This document shows, one piece after another, positions 38,030 to 48,831 of a DNA stretch of 64,000 nt (position 1 is the first letter of the stretch; each line of letters starts with the position of its first letter). Position numbers and translations under genes: made by a program. Source of the DNA: Microvelia longipes (lineage: Eukaryota > Arthropoda > Insecta > Hemiptera > Veliidae). The notes under the pieces were generated by a model. The model had not been told where the DNA came from. It was given only the letters and a program-made list of their open reading frames with translations, and did not search any database. The stretch covers positions 1,782,660-1,846,659 of the forward strand of contig JACMZG010001914.1 of assembly GCA_018340805.1 (NCBI GenBank), given 5' to 3'.

Positions 38030-38893
38030 GTGGAAGCTCCAACTTTAGTATTGAGCCCAGACACCGAGCAGAGATGTTCTCCAAGATACGTTTCGAGCCT
38101 CTACAAGAAGAGATTTGAAAACTTGACATTTAGTTGTCCAGACTGCTGTAAAAAGTTTGTACATAAAAAGAATTTACTTCGACACCAACGAGATAAACAC
38201 TGTGAGGGGGTTGAACGCGAGGATGGTTCAGAGTTGGGATTCTACAAGGACGCCATTGCAGGTAAACATGATGAGTCAATTGAAGACTATAATAACTCTA
38301 GCGAGGCAGTATGTGGATCGGAAAAGGATAGAAAAGAAGAAGAAGAAGACGATGAAGAGGAGGATGAAGAAGATGATGAGAAGGATGAACCTATTGATGA
38401 TGTAGTAAGTAACAAAGACATAGAAGACCCAAAAATGATTGAGATGTTAAATTTAAGTGAACACCCCGAATTTGATGAATCTATAGAGAGTCTAGAATAT
38501 CACTCTCATTATCCGTACGCAAATTCAAAGCTAGACGCCGGAGAAGAGATACGGATTCCGGTACAATATCAAGACATTTATACGCTTCCGAGTGAAAGTT
38601 TTATATATTTGGAACTATCATTTTTAAAAGAAGGAGGAAATACGGCACCGGCGAAGCACAGACTCATCAACAACGCATTCCCGTTTTTATTCGACGAGAT
38701 CCGGTATGAAATTTGTGGAGTTGAGATTGATAAGGTCAGAAACCCCGGAATGACTTCGACTCTAAAAGGGATTGCATTCTCACGCGCCTATATCGTATTC
38801 CTAACAAATATGGATGGACAATACCCTTCAATGAAGTACAAGAAGAATCATCCACCCGGTACAACGTCTGTCTACCTTTATCCTCGTTACTAG
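38030..38893 (+). CDS. C2H2-finger plus capsid-like protein, N-terminal part (frame disrupted)
   Basis: About 287 codons open from a GTG. There is no in-frame ATG before the zinc finger, so the true start is lost, non-ATG, or in an upstream exon. Residues 36-57 form a C2H2 finger (C36, C39, H52, H57; C-x2-C-x12-H-x4-H). Residues about 100-125 are a run of Glu/Asp. From about residue 170 the protein becomes beta-rich with YQDIYTLPSESFIYLELSF and FLFDEIRYEICGVEID motifs, which I associate with a capsid-like, probably double-jelly-roll family scattered through arthropod genomes. A single frameshift near 38780-38812 puts the rest in the frame of 38920-39654; the last ~35 residues of this frame are therefore out of frame. 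TATATATATATATATA just upstream could be a TATA element. The capsid role is inference. Confidence 0.55.
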   Translation: MEAPTLVLSPDTEQRCSPRYVSSLYKKRFENLTFSCPDCCKKFVHKKNLLRHQRDKHCEGVEREDGSELGFYKDAIAGKHDESIEDYNNSSEAVCGSEKDRKEEEEDDEEEDEEDDEKDEPIDDVVSNKDIEDPKMIEMLNLSEHPEFDESIESLEYHSHYPYANSKLDAGEEIRIPVQYQDIYTLPSESFIYLELSFLKEGGNTAPAKHRLINNAFPFLFDEIRYEICGVEIDKVRNPGMTSTLKGIAFSRAYIVFLTNMDGQYPSMKYKKNHPPGTTSVYLYPRY

Positions 38894-38919
38894 GATTTGC
38901 GGAAGATTACCGAAAAGTT

Positions 38920-39654
38920 TTGATAAACGTAAAGCAAGAGCTAATTTTGGTAAGAGCGAGAAACGATTCAAATTGCTTTGTACAGCATGTTCCATACGTC
39001 GATACGGATGCACGGGCAGAAGTTCGCGAGAAAGTTAAAATTGAACTACTATCGCTTTGTTGGAAAATACCTTACGTTTCGGTTAACGAAGTTCAGAAAC
39101 TAAATTTAATTAATTATTTAAAAACAGAAAAAATAATTTCTCTCCATTTCCGAGCGTGGGATATGCACGAGTATCCGCTATTACCTACGTCAAACCGACA
39201 AGTATGGTCGATTAAAACTTCGACTCAACTCGAGAAACCGCGATTTTTAATTTTAGCCTTTCAAAAGGGTAGAAATAACGTCGTCGATAAGGCATCCAGT
39301 TGTTTCGATCACTGCGATTTGACAAATGTCAAGCTTTATCTCAATTCACGAGTGTTCCCCTACGATGATTTAAATTTAAAATTCTCCCAAAATAAATTTG
39401 CTTTATTGTACCACATGTACGCGGCGTTTCAAACGTCGTACTACAACACTTATCAGAGTCTACCGTACGTATCCTTTACAGATTTTAAGAATAAATGTCC
39501 TGTTGTAATCATTGATTGTTCGAAACAATCAGAGTCTATCAAAAAAGGTCCGGTAGATGTCAGATTAGAATTTGAATCTGAAAAAGATTTCCCGGCAAAT
39601 ACTACCGCGTACTGTCTATTGTTACACGATAGATTTGTTCAGTACAACCTCTGA
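38920..39654 (+). CDS. Capsid-like protein, C-terminal part (frame disrupted)
   Basis: Continues the gene at 38030 in another frame. The frame is open leftward to about 38790, so the first Met here is internal. Visible motifs include a Phe-Arg-Ala-Trp-Asp segment, TSTQLEKPRFLI, VKLYLNSRVFPYDDLNLKF and, near the C-terminus, NTTAYCLLLHDRFVQYNL. Regular alternation of hydrophobic and polar residues suggests beta strands. It ends at a TGA at 39652-39654, about 100 bp before the PC4-like gene. With the preceding frame the gene would encode roughly 530-550 residues, a usual size for a double-jelly-roll major capsid protein. Whether the break is a real mutation or an assembly indel cannot be told from the sequence. 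Codon use is ordinary, with no in-frame stops in either half. Confidence 0.55.
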   Translation: MINVKQELILVRARNDSNCFVQHVPYVDTDARAEVREKVKIELLSLCWKIPYVSVNEVQKLNLINYLKTEKIISLHFRAWDMHEYPLLPTSNRQVWSIKTSTQLEKPRFLILAFQKGRNNVVDKASSCFDHCDLTNVKLYLNSRVFPYDDLNLKFSQNKFALLYHMYAAFQTSYYNTYQSLPYVSFTDFKNKCPVVIIDCSKQSESIKKGPVDVRLEFESEKDFPANTTAYCLLLHDRFVQYNL

Positions 39655-39756
39655 CTAGCATTGTGCATAAAATGACATGAATAGACATGTCTGGTCGAGG
39701 GGGGGGGTATGTATAAATAAAGAAAGCCAAGCAATAATAAATCAGTATTGCGCAAG

Positions 39757-40199
39757 ATGTCGACCATTTACCATCTAAGTGACGGTAAAAAGGTATTAGT
39801 TTGTTTAGTTAAAGGTATAGCTTTTTGAGATTAGAACATGGTAAAAGAAGTGTAAACATTCACATGTCCGATTTTGAGATGTTGAGATCCGCGAAAAATG
39901 AAATTGATAATTATTTTGTAAAACGTAGTAAAGAAGATGTACAACTTAATCAAAAATTTGGTTTAATAAAAGTAAGATTGGTTAATCCTAAATTTCACGG
40001 ACGTCAAGTAATTATTCGTCCGATTTGTTCGTATGAAGAAGATAAAATATTTGTTGGTGTTGTTTTAAAAAAACCAGAGTGGGATTTATTTTCGAGTTTA
40101 TTCTTAGAGTTTAATCATATGTTAAATAGCCTTACACTCATGTCTCAGCAGCTGCCGCAAATACGAGATGGAACTCTAGTATGGCGAAGCGTGCCATAA
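39757..40199 (+). pseudogene. PC4-like small protein, one frameshift
   Basis: An ATG at 39757 opens 23 codons with a DGKKVLVCLVKG segment and stops at 39828. The following frame (from about 39825) continues with LEHGKRSVNIHMSDFEMLRS and an EIDNYF segment. The layout of a basic strand region, then 'G-K-R-x-V-x-I-x-M-x-x-F-x-x-L' and an Ile-Asp helix resembles the C-terminal ssDNA-binding domain of transcriptional coactivator PC4/p15. The similarity is weak and judged by eye. The C-terminus runs into the right TIR, so the left TIR carries a mirror of its last codons. Role if correct: ssDNA binding or late transcription. Confidence 0.35.
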
Positions 40200-40923
40200 T
40201 TGGGTCCCTGGCGTGGCATAGCGTCCCGTAAACCCATAGGGTCCCTGGCGTGGCATAGCGACCCGTAAACCTCAAAGCGGTCCCTGGCTGGCATAGCGAC
40301 CCGTAACCGCATTATTCCATCTTTTAAGGTCACTGGCGTGGCATAGCGTCCCGTAAACCTATATGGCGCTAAAGAGATGTAAGTGTAATTGTAAATACGT
40401 TAGAAAAAAAAATATAAAAATACAAAAAAAAAAAAATAATAAAAATTTAAAAAAATACAAAAAAAAAAATAAAAAATAAAAAAAATAAAAAAAAAATATA
40501 TATATAGAGGCGATATTTTTTTTTAAAGAGGATGGTCGCCATAGTACAGTGCGAGGACGGGGCACTGTACACCTTCCCGATGTGTCTCCACCTTGACGTG
40601 GTGGGAAGGCTTTTTACTAAGAGAGACACTTGATAACTAGGGTGATCTTCTCCTACTACATCACACCTAAAATCATCCTGCTTCTACCTTGGACCAATTT
40701 TTTATGCAAGCATATTTAATGTTACTGTTATTACACTATGCAAAGCATATTTAATGTTACTGTTATTACACTATGCAAAGCAAAGGGGGGGTATAAAAAC
40801 TATAAAGAGATGGTTGAGGAGGAGGAGGAGGAGGAGGTGGTGGTGGTGGAGGAGGAGAGGAGGAGGAGGTGGTGGCGGAGGAGGAGGAGGAGGAGGCTCC
40901 AGAACGCTCCTTTTCCCCCTACT
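40078..40923 (-). repeat. Terminal inverted repeat, right
   Basis: Partner of 35523 to about 36370. Unlike the left TIR it carries a local duplication of about 38 bp (TTTAATGTTACTGTTATTAC repeated at about 40717-40782) and a purine tract interrupted by GGT triplets. It ends CTCCTTTTCCCCCTACT. Confidence 0.85.
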
Positions 40924-40929
40924 CTTTAG
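40924..40929. repeat. Target duplication, right (CTTTAG)
   Basis: Exact match to 35517-35522. Confidence 0.9.
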
Positions 40930-42160
40930 TATGCATAATGAGAATCCCCTAATTCCAAAAACATACCGAACATGGATTGATGCAATTTTTTAAGGTTTTG
41001 TTTGAAATCTGTCTCTCATGAATTTTAATGATTTGTAAATATAATTTAAACTTTTGTAGAGAGATAGTTGTTATTATTATTTCTTTTCTTTAGTAGCTTT
41101 TTTCTTTAAGGATAATATGTGGCGAAATGTATGCAATTATTACTTATGCTTAATGCAGTCTTCTACCCTATAGCTTTATCACGTAATTTTTAAATTTGAC
41201 AACCTTTTGTTTTATGTTCATTGCAAATCATTGTTTTACTGCACCTGATGGGTATACACAGTTGTTTCGTAAGAAAAACAGGTTTGTGTAGTAATGATAA
41301 GATAGCGTGATATCTAAACTTGTCCACCTCAACAGGCAAAACGTTAGGTCTTCTGTTCGATGAGGTATAAGAGCATAGGACTGGTAGGGAATGCCTCGCC
41401 GCGTGGGACAGCCCCCCTCTCCCTTGTAAAGTAATATCTACAAACTTCTACCCCTCGCTATCAATCTTCCCTTCATATTTTCACAAAATGGTCCCTAGTT
41501 CCGTGTAACAAGTAACAACTGCGCAATTTATTCTACTCCCCTTAATATTTCTATATCGATACAGAAGTCGATAAGTTTCTTTATAAATTAAAACAATATA
41601 CTTACCTATTTGCTACTAATAGCTGTTCTCAAATTAATTATTCCATTTTTATAAATCTACTGTCTTATCATATCTAGAACCTTTCCGTGATTCATAAATA
41701 TTTCATAAAGTGACGTTGTTTTATTTAAAGTCGATTCTATTTGCCCTCTACCCCAATATCGATTATTAACTGCTTAATCCAAAACAAAGCTGCGATGCTT
41801 CTAAATCAGTCGCATCCTCTCCTTCCCTAGACACACCACGGCACTCCGTTTATCGTATCGTATTTTCGGTTCCTCGTGCCTCTACGAAAGTGCGTTGACC
41901 TCTGATAAAAACTTTTTTGTGACCCATTTTTCTTTTTTTGGTTGCTTTCCAACACTGTTTCTATATTGTCGTTATGTGACACACTTCAGTTGTAAAGCAT
42001 CATGTTTTATCTGTCCTTTTAGTTCCTTCCTGTCCTTGTTTATTATTTCTTAAAACATAAAAAAGGGCAAATTTTTTTGTTAAAAATAAATTATTAAGGT
42101 ATTAACATGTTTAAGAATAATAAAAAATTGTATTTATTTCAAGTGTTTATTGTGAAATTA
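40930..42160. other. Non-coding stretch
   Basis: Looks like single-copy AT-rich DNA with no gene, microsatellite or recognisable repeat. Confidence 0.5.
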
Positions 42161-42161
42161 C

Positions 42162-42309
42162 TTTTAGCGAATTTCCTTTGGAAATTCGCCTAATGGGATA
42201 GGCGTCATGGCGGAATTCGAACCTCGGACCACGACACAAATCCGTTTCAGAGGTCCCTAATGACGAAAAAATAAGTTTCGCGAGACTTTATATATATATA
42301 TATATATAT

Positions 42310-42396
<87 letters not shown>

Positions 42397-43936
42397 GTAT
42401 TTCTAGACACTTTCTTGTAAACACACTATCTTTCGAACGGATTAATATTTTTTAACCAAACTTGGTACAAAAATCATCCTTGGGGAGGACACGAACCCTA
42501 TTGAAACCAGGTTTTGGTGACGTCATTAACCCGGTTTGCTGAGTCAGCGAAATTTTCAAAAAATCAGCAAAATTCAGGGTTAATATTTTTTGCCGCGAAA
42601 AAGGTCAATATTTATGTTTTTTGAGACGCTGAATCGAATGAAACCGGTCCAAAGTCGATACGACCACTCTAAGTGACCTAAAAATCGAAAAAAACCATTG
42701 TAAATTACCGAAAACCAAAATTTAGGTCGATAAAAAATAAATTTCGAGTAGGGTGTCGTTTTCTATGTAATTTTGGGCGCTGAATCGAATGAAACCGGTC
42801 CGAAGTCGATACGACCACTTTAAGTTACCAAAAAGTCGAAAAAACCACAAAAATTATAGAAAAACCAAAATTACGGTCGTTAAAAATTAAATTTCAAGTA
42901 GGGTGTCGTTTTCAATGTTTTTTGGGCCTCTGAGTTGAATGCCAGTGGTCCGGAGTCAATACGACCACTCAAACGCTGGGTACCTGGGTTCACATCCTGG
43001 AAGGGTCGATAATTTTTTATCGTTTTTTTTTTTACTAAATATAAGTTTACAACTAGAAAATAATTCTGGCGCGGTGGTCCGCATGTCGGGCGAATTTCCT
43101 TGGATGCGAAAACTCAAACCCAGAGTACCTGGTTCAAATCCGAGTAGGGACAATAATTTTTTATCGTTTTTTTTTACCTAATAGTTTACAACTAGAAAAT
43201 AATTCTGGCGCGGTGGTCCGCATGTCGGGCGAATTTCCTTTGGATGTGTGTTTCCGTGCTTTTTACATTATATAAGTTTACAACTACTAAATAAATAATT
43301 CCGGCGCGGTGGTCCGCTGTCGGGCGAATTTCATTTAGAATGCGTTTTTCCGTGCTAAACAACCTATTTCTTGCTTATGCAAAAACCATGCCCATTGCGT
43401 GGTTCCGGTTCATGCCTTAGTACCTAAGCAGTTACTCAATTGTCAAGCACTGCTCGTAACTCATTTTGTCTGTATTTTCCAAAGGAAATGCGCATAATTA
43501 TCCAGTTGGTTGTACAAAACTATGCCTCTAAAATTAGAAGTACGCACTATTATTTGCACTAGTTTAAAGCTTAGTTACTTATCTTTAAGTTAAGTTTAAG
43601 TTATCTTTAAGTTATCTTCAGTTATCTTTAAAGGTTTTAGCGCATTTCCTTTGGAAAATACAGACAAAATGAGTTACGAGCAGTGCTTGACAATTGAGTA
43701 ACTGCTTAGGTACTAAGGCATGAACCGGAACCACGCAATGGGCATGGTTTTTGCATAAGCAAGAAATAGGTTGTTTAGCACGGAAAAACGCATTCTAAAT
43801 GAAATTCGCCCGACAGCGGACCACCGCGCCGGAATTATTTATTTAGTAGTTGTAAACTTATATAATGTAAAAAGCACGGAACCACACATCCAAAGGAAAT
43901 TCGCCCGACATGCGGACCACCGCGCCAGAATTTTTT
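42162..43936 (+). mobile_element. 1.77-kb microsatellite-bearing repeat, copy B
   Basis: Close match to copy A (27499-29260) along its whole length: the same start, (AT)n tract (42289-42403), tandem units of about 150 bp, GGCGCGGTGGTCCGC units, and terminal inverted repeat (arms about 43195-43493 and 43641-43930). The only large-scale difference is the loop (43494-43640), which is inverted and carries an expanded TTTAAGTTATC patch. Flanks differ from those of copy A, so the copies are separate insertions. Confidence 0.75.
43494..43640 (-). repeat. Loop segment of copy B (orientation 2)
   Basis: Reverse complement of the loop of copy A (28847-28963), for example TTGTACAAAACTATGCCTCT then CACTATTATTTGCACTAGT. 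Expanded by three to four TTTAAGTTATC-like units. Confidence 0.75.
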
Positions 43937-44671
43937 ATTTGTGATAGCAAAGATCTTATTATTTAAGCGGTATACTGCGTCTACATGAGGGATTTGACAC
44001 CGACTTGATCCCTGGGTTGATCCCCCTACCCACCTCTCAAAAAAAAAATAATATTTATCAAAAGTAGCGCTTAGTTTCTCGCACAACTATATTGTGTTAA
44101 CTATTTATGTTTCACAAAACTCAGTAGTATCTAATTGTATGTGCTTTGCACGTCAAGAATAAATGTGAGAGAATACCGCTTATCTCTGGTAAACACTTCA
44201 TTTTTGAAATATTTCGTGAAGGACAAAATTTAGAGGGTGTCTTGGTTTGTTATTGAAATGAAGTAAAATGCCCGATAAAAGCATTTTTATTCGTCAGGGA
44301 GTTTTTTGTGCTTTCAAAGTTCTGACTAAACCATGATATTTATTGATATGAACTGTAACGCATCCCATGCTGCGCGGTGACAACCCTTCACTTCCACGTT
44401 GACCAAGTTCGTGTCATGGCTTAAGTCAATTTAAGCAGATCGACAAGGTTTGTCGTACCAACTAATTGTAAATAGAAAGTTTTGAATTGGCATCACTTGC
44501 GTAGCCGTCATAACTTGCCACGACTAACTAACTTATTTATGGATTACAAAGAAAGTATATTCGATGTGCTGAATAAATATACTGGTTTATCTGACATGCC
44601 TTTTAATTCGTTTACTTGTAAAAAAATTCTCATACATCTGTTGCTTATTACTGCTTACTTGTGTGTTACAG
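43937..44671. other. Intronic or upstream DNA before the 52-nt exon
   Basis: No repeat boundary seen. The upstream TSC22-gene exon(s) are not identified here. A pyrimidine-rich tract and TGTGTGTTACAG form the acceptor at 44660-44671. Confidence 0.5.
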
Positions 44672-44723
44672 TGCGTCGGGGGCGAGTGCGGTGGCCATCG
44701 ATAATAAGATAGAACAAGCCATG
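44672..44723 (+). CDS. bun: TSC22/bunched internal coding exon (52 nt)
   Basis: After an AG acceptor (44670-44671) the exon reads one base and 17 codons, giving ASGASAVAIDNKIEQAM, and ends ATG followed directly by the donor GTGAGT. GAS-x-V-AIDNKIEQAM is the hallmark entry into the TSC box in all TSC22-family proteins (established). The exon starts in phase 2, so two bases of the first codon come from an upstream exon outside or unrecognised in this window. The terminal exon continues without a gap at 56445. Proteins of the family dimerise through a leucine zipper and act in transcription and growth control; the Drosophila member is bunched. The larger frame 44482-44712 on this strand is in another frame and not coding. 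Confidence 0.93.
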
Positions 44724-46609
44724 GTGAGTTACTTATTTAATATTCTATATTCTCTTTGCGGTTATTTACTGATACAGTCAGGTCACCCAGGGTCACCTCT
44801 AATCTCAAGGTAGCCCTGGTTCAATTCATGCCACTTTTTTTCACGCTAAATGGCGGGCCTACTGTTGTTACCTTCTCCTAAAATGTGAGTAGAGCTAGTT
44901 CTCAAAAGGCTGAATGGATGTTAGGTGCTCTTTAAACATGAAGGCCTTGCTTAATTTCAGTCTTGCTACGTAGCAATTTTGTAGATATTTGCTTGACAAG
45001 CAACTAGCACCTAAAAAACATTGTGTCAAGCAGATACTTTCAAACGCCTGTGCCCTGGAACTCTGAAGTGAGACCACAGAAAGCTGTTAATGCTATATAG
45101 CATAGTACATGTCATAATAACTGCATATACTCACTATAGAGTGGGTAGAGTGAGGCAGATGAAGTGTTGTAACTACATAGGTTTCTTTAAGTCTGCTCTC
45201 TAACACTGGAGAAGGAGACTTTGCAACCAGATTAAAGTAGTTTATGTTAAAGTTGATAAGTCAACGATGTCGTACTTAAGTTTTTATCGAGTCTGTAATA
45301 AAAAGTAAAATATAGGAGAGGAGAGTCTGTACGAGCTACCTGGTGAACCTTGGTAGGTGCGAAGTGATCTCAATGATTTGCCAACTATGGTTCATGATTC
45401 TATGTTGGATTATCTGGCCTTTAGTTTGTTGCACGACTAAGTTTAGTGCCCTTACATCCATAGGGATTTAGTAAAAACTGTCCTAGAAGTCATTGATGCT
45501 AGATGATTGAACATTTGCTTCTCTCTCTCTCTTTGCTCTCTCTTGCTATCATTAAATTACATAGTATTTTATTGATTTTTTTTCTTTTAGCTTTACTAAT
45601 TATTACTTTTAGAGAATTTCCAATCTTAACATGAAACTTATGACTCTTGATCTGAGACCACAGCTACCATGAGGCCTCAAACCTGCTCTCAACCGTTATG
45701 TGACAGACGCCAATGGCTAATGCTACTGGTAGCAGATGCTACTAAAAGAGAATGGTATACTTACCGATGTCTTGCCTACATTTTATATAATCACATCGGC
45801 TCCTGCTGTCTCCATAAGAGATTGACTGACTTATTATTATTATTTTGTTGTAAAGAGTTACCTCACACTTTTAGTATTGTTACTTCAACTGCGGTTATCC
45901 TAAACTTAACCTTTTGTTGTTTTTTGTTAAATTTTCTAACACTGTGTTATTCGATAGTTTTACCTGAAGATGACCCAAATGGGAAGGGAATAATTATAGC
46001 TTAATACATGTATTCGCTTCATAGAACCGAAGTCTTTTCTTTTTCTTTAGTTATTATTATTTATTATTTGAGCAGCAACATTTTGAACACTGACATTTAG
46101 TTACAAGTTTATATTGGTATAACTTGTAACTTGCGGTATGCTTGTCTCATAACGCTAGTATTGCACTTTGTGGGTATTTTAATTACTAAATAATTGAATC
46201 TTGCTTTCAATTTAAAGTGGCAAGGACTTATTCTTAAACTAAATCATTTAAAATCACTGAATTACAAGACGGTTATTTTATTAAGTATACGCAGCTCCAT
46301 ATACAGTATAAGCTATCACAATAACAATAGTTTACAAAATTACAAAACCGTTCAGTTCCTTTTATTGTAAAAAACTATTCACTTTTATTGGGTTTTTGTG
46401 AACAATTGATACTTCTGCGAATACCTTTTTTCATGGAAATGTCTACAAACCTTTGTATATTCTAGGTAGTAAGATTTGAGCTATTTATAGGTTTTTTAAG
46501 CCAATGCAATAGAATGTTGTGTGTGGTCCATTTCTGAACTCAAGAAGGCAATTTGGCATGACTATTATTTTTAGCGAAAGACATTTTAATTAGTTGGTGT
46601 AGTCTATAC

Positions 46610-47116
46610 GCTAGATTAGGGCTTCTCAGAGTGTGTAAAATTAACACGTGCACCAGTGTTAATTTTAAGTCAAATTTAAGTTATGGCAAAAAATAAACAA
46701 AAGAGACCAATAAGAATTATAAATGGTAGTCATTTTTAACGAATTTATAAATAAAACGCTGGACTGTGGAGTAAATTATTAAATATAAAACAACAGTCTC
46801 TCCACTAAATGTAAAATTTATAAACAGAGCCGGCTTTCAACTGTAAACAGCCATCATCAGTGCCTACAAACAATGTACAAGATAAAAAAATAATAATATA
46901 ACAATACAATCAAAATTAACAAAAGTACAAGTAAAAAAAAACATAAATAAGTTTTACATTTAGTGGAGAAACTGTTGTTTTATATTTAATGAATTTATTG
47001 TTTTGAAAAAGCAATATTCTTAGGTACCTTTCTATTATTATTAATCATTATTACCAATTAGAAATCAGATATTACATTTTCTTTATATCACAGGCTAATT
47101 ACACCATGCGCCATAT

Positions 47117-47177
<61 letters not shown>

Positions 47178-47225
47178 TATTTATTTATTTATATTTATAT
47201 ATATATATTATATATATATATTATA

Positions 47226-47264
<39 letters not shown>

Positions 47265-47351
47265 ATTTATATGTACGTCTAATGGTGGTACGTCTAATTT
47301 TTGTTTGATAGTACGTGGTAATAAAATGTTTGAAAACCCCTGGGCTAGATA
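46610..47351. mobile_element. hAT-type MITE with internal hairpin
   Basis: The 8-bp duplications GCTAGATT (46610-46617) and GCTAGATA (47344-47351) differ at one base. The ends are AGGGCTTCTCAGAGTG and, inverted, CCAGGGGTTTTCAAACA, the general form of hAT termini. Inside are a hairpin (arms about 46778-46815 and 46958-46992, with AAATATAAAACAACAGT) and a long (AT)n (47120-47272). No transposase is present. Confidence 0.7.
47120..47272. repeat. (AT)n microsatellite in hAT MITE
   Basis: About 150 bp of AT repeat, with a TTTATTTATTTATATTT interruption. Confidence 0.85.
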
Positions 47352-47912
47352 ACAGTGTAATATTTACATGATCTCACCGCAATGCACACAGTGCGTTGAT
47401 CTCTAAGTGACCATTCAGGACGTATAATTGAGTTTTTTAGTCCATTAAATTAATGTATTCATTATAACTAACAACTCTTCTGTGTTTTGTTTTTATTTAT
47501 ATTTTTGCTTATTATATCTTGGCATAGTTTATACGTTGGCATAATTATGGCCGAATTTTAGGTAGGAGTATGCCAACATTTGTGTAATAGAGTTAAATAT
47601 TGATGTTTGAAATAATAGTTAAAAGCTTTTCGCTGTCTACAAATCCGTCTAGGCCTATTCATTATATTTGTTTTGTTTTCTTTCTAAATTCTCTAGTCTG
47701 TAGTCTTACTGTTTCATTACTCGCTATTCGTTGCTTTCCATGAAGTGTTACTGTAATTGCATTTTCTTCTTACTTATTCTTACATATTAAGTTCATTTAT
47801 TACTTGTCAAAAAGTGTAAGAAATACCTGTAGGAATGTAACAAGCAAAATGCTACATCTGGCACTTGTTGTATCAGTCGTTGTTATTGATGCCTTGATGT
47901 ATTGTCTGCCCC
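47352..47912. other. Intronic sequence
   Basis: Mostly unremarkable. A stretch at about 47835-47915 (AAATGCTACATCTGGCAC and following) is related to DNA at about 32670-32760. Confidence 0.5.

Positions 47913-48831
<919 letters not shown>

Larger units (their letters stand above)
35523..40923 (+). mobile_element. 5.4-kb Polinton-like non-autonomous element with capsid-like gene
   Basis: Bounded by perfect CTTTAG duplications. The ends are AGTAGGGGGAAAAGGA and its complement, followed by a (TCC)n tract. TIRs of about 800-850 bp (35523 to about 36370, and about 40078-40923) contain short GGGACCCTGGCGTGGC-type tandem units. Interior, left to right: unrecognised minus-strand-open DNA, a diverged GAGCC array, a zinc-finger plus capsid-like gene in two frames, and a PC4-like small gene reading into the right TIR. 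AG/CT ends and 6-bp duplications fit Polinton/Maverick elements (established trait), but DNA polymerase B, integrase, ATPase and protease are absent. It shares termini and modules with 12274-16882. The class assignment is inference. Confidence 0.75.

Noticed and set aside
45669..46004. 111-codon frame in the TSC22 intron
   Set aside because: Cys/Leu-rich, no recognisable domain, and in an intron without acceptor or donor support.
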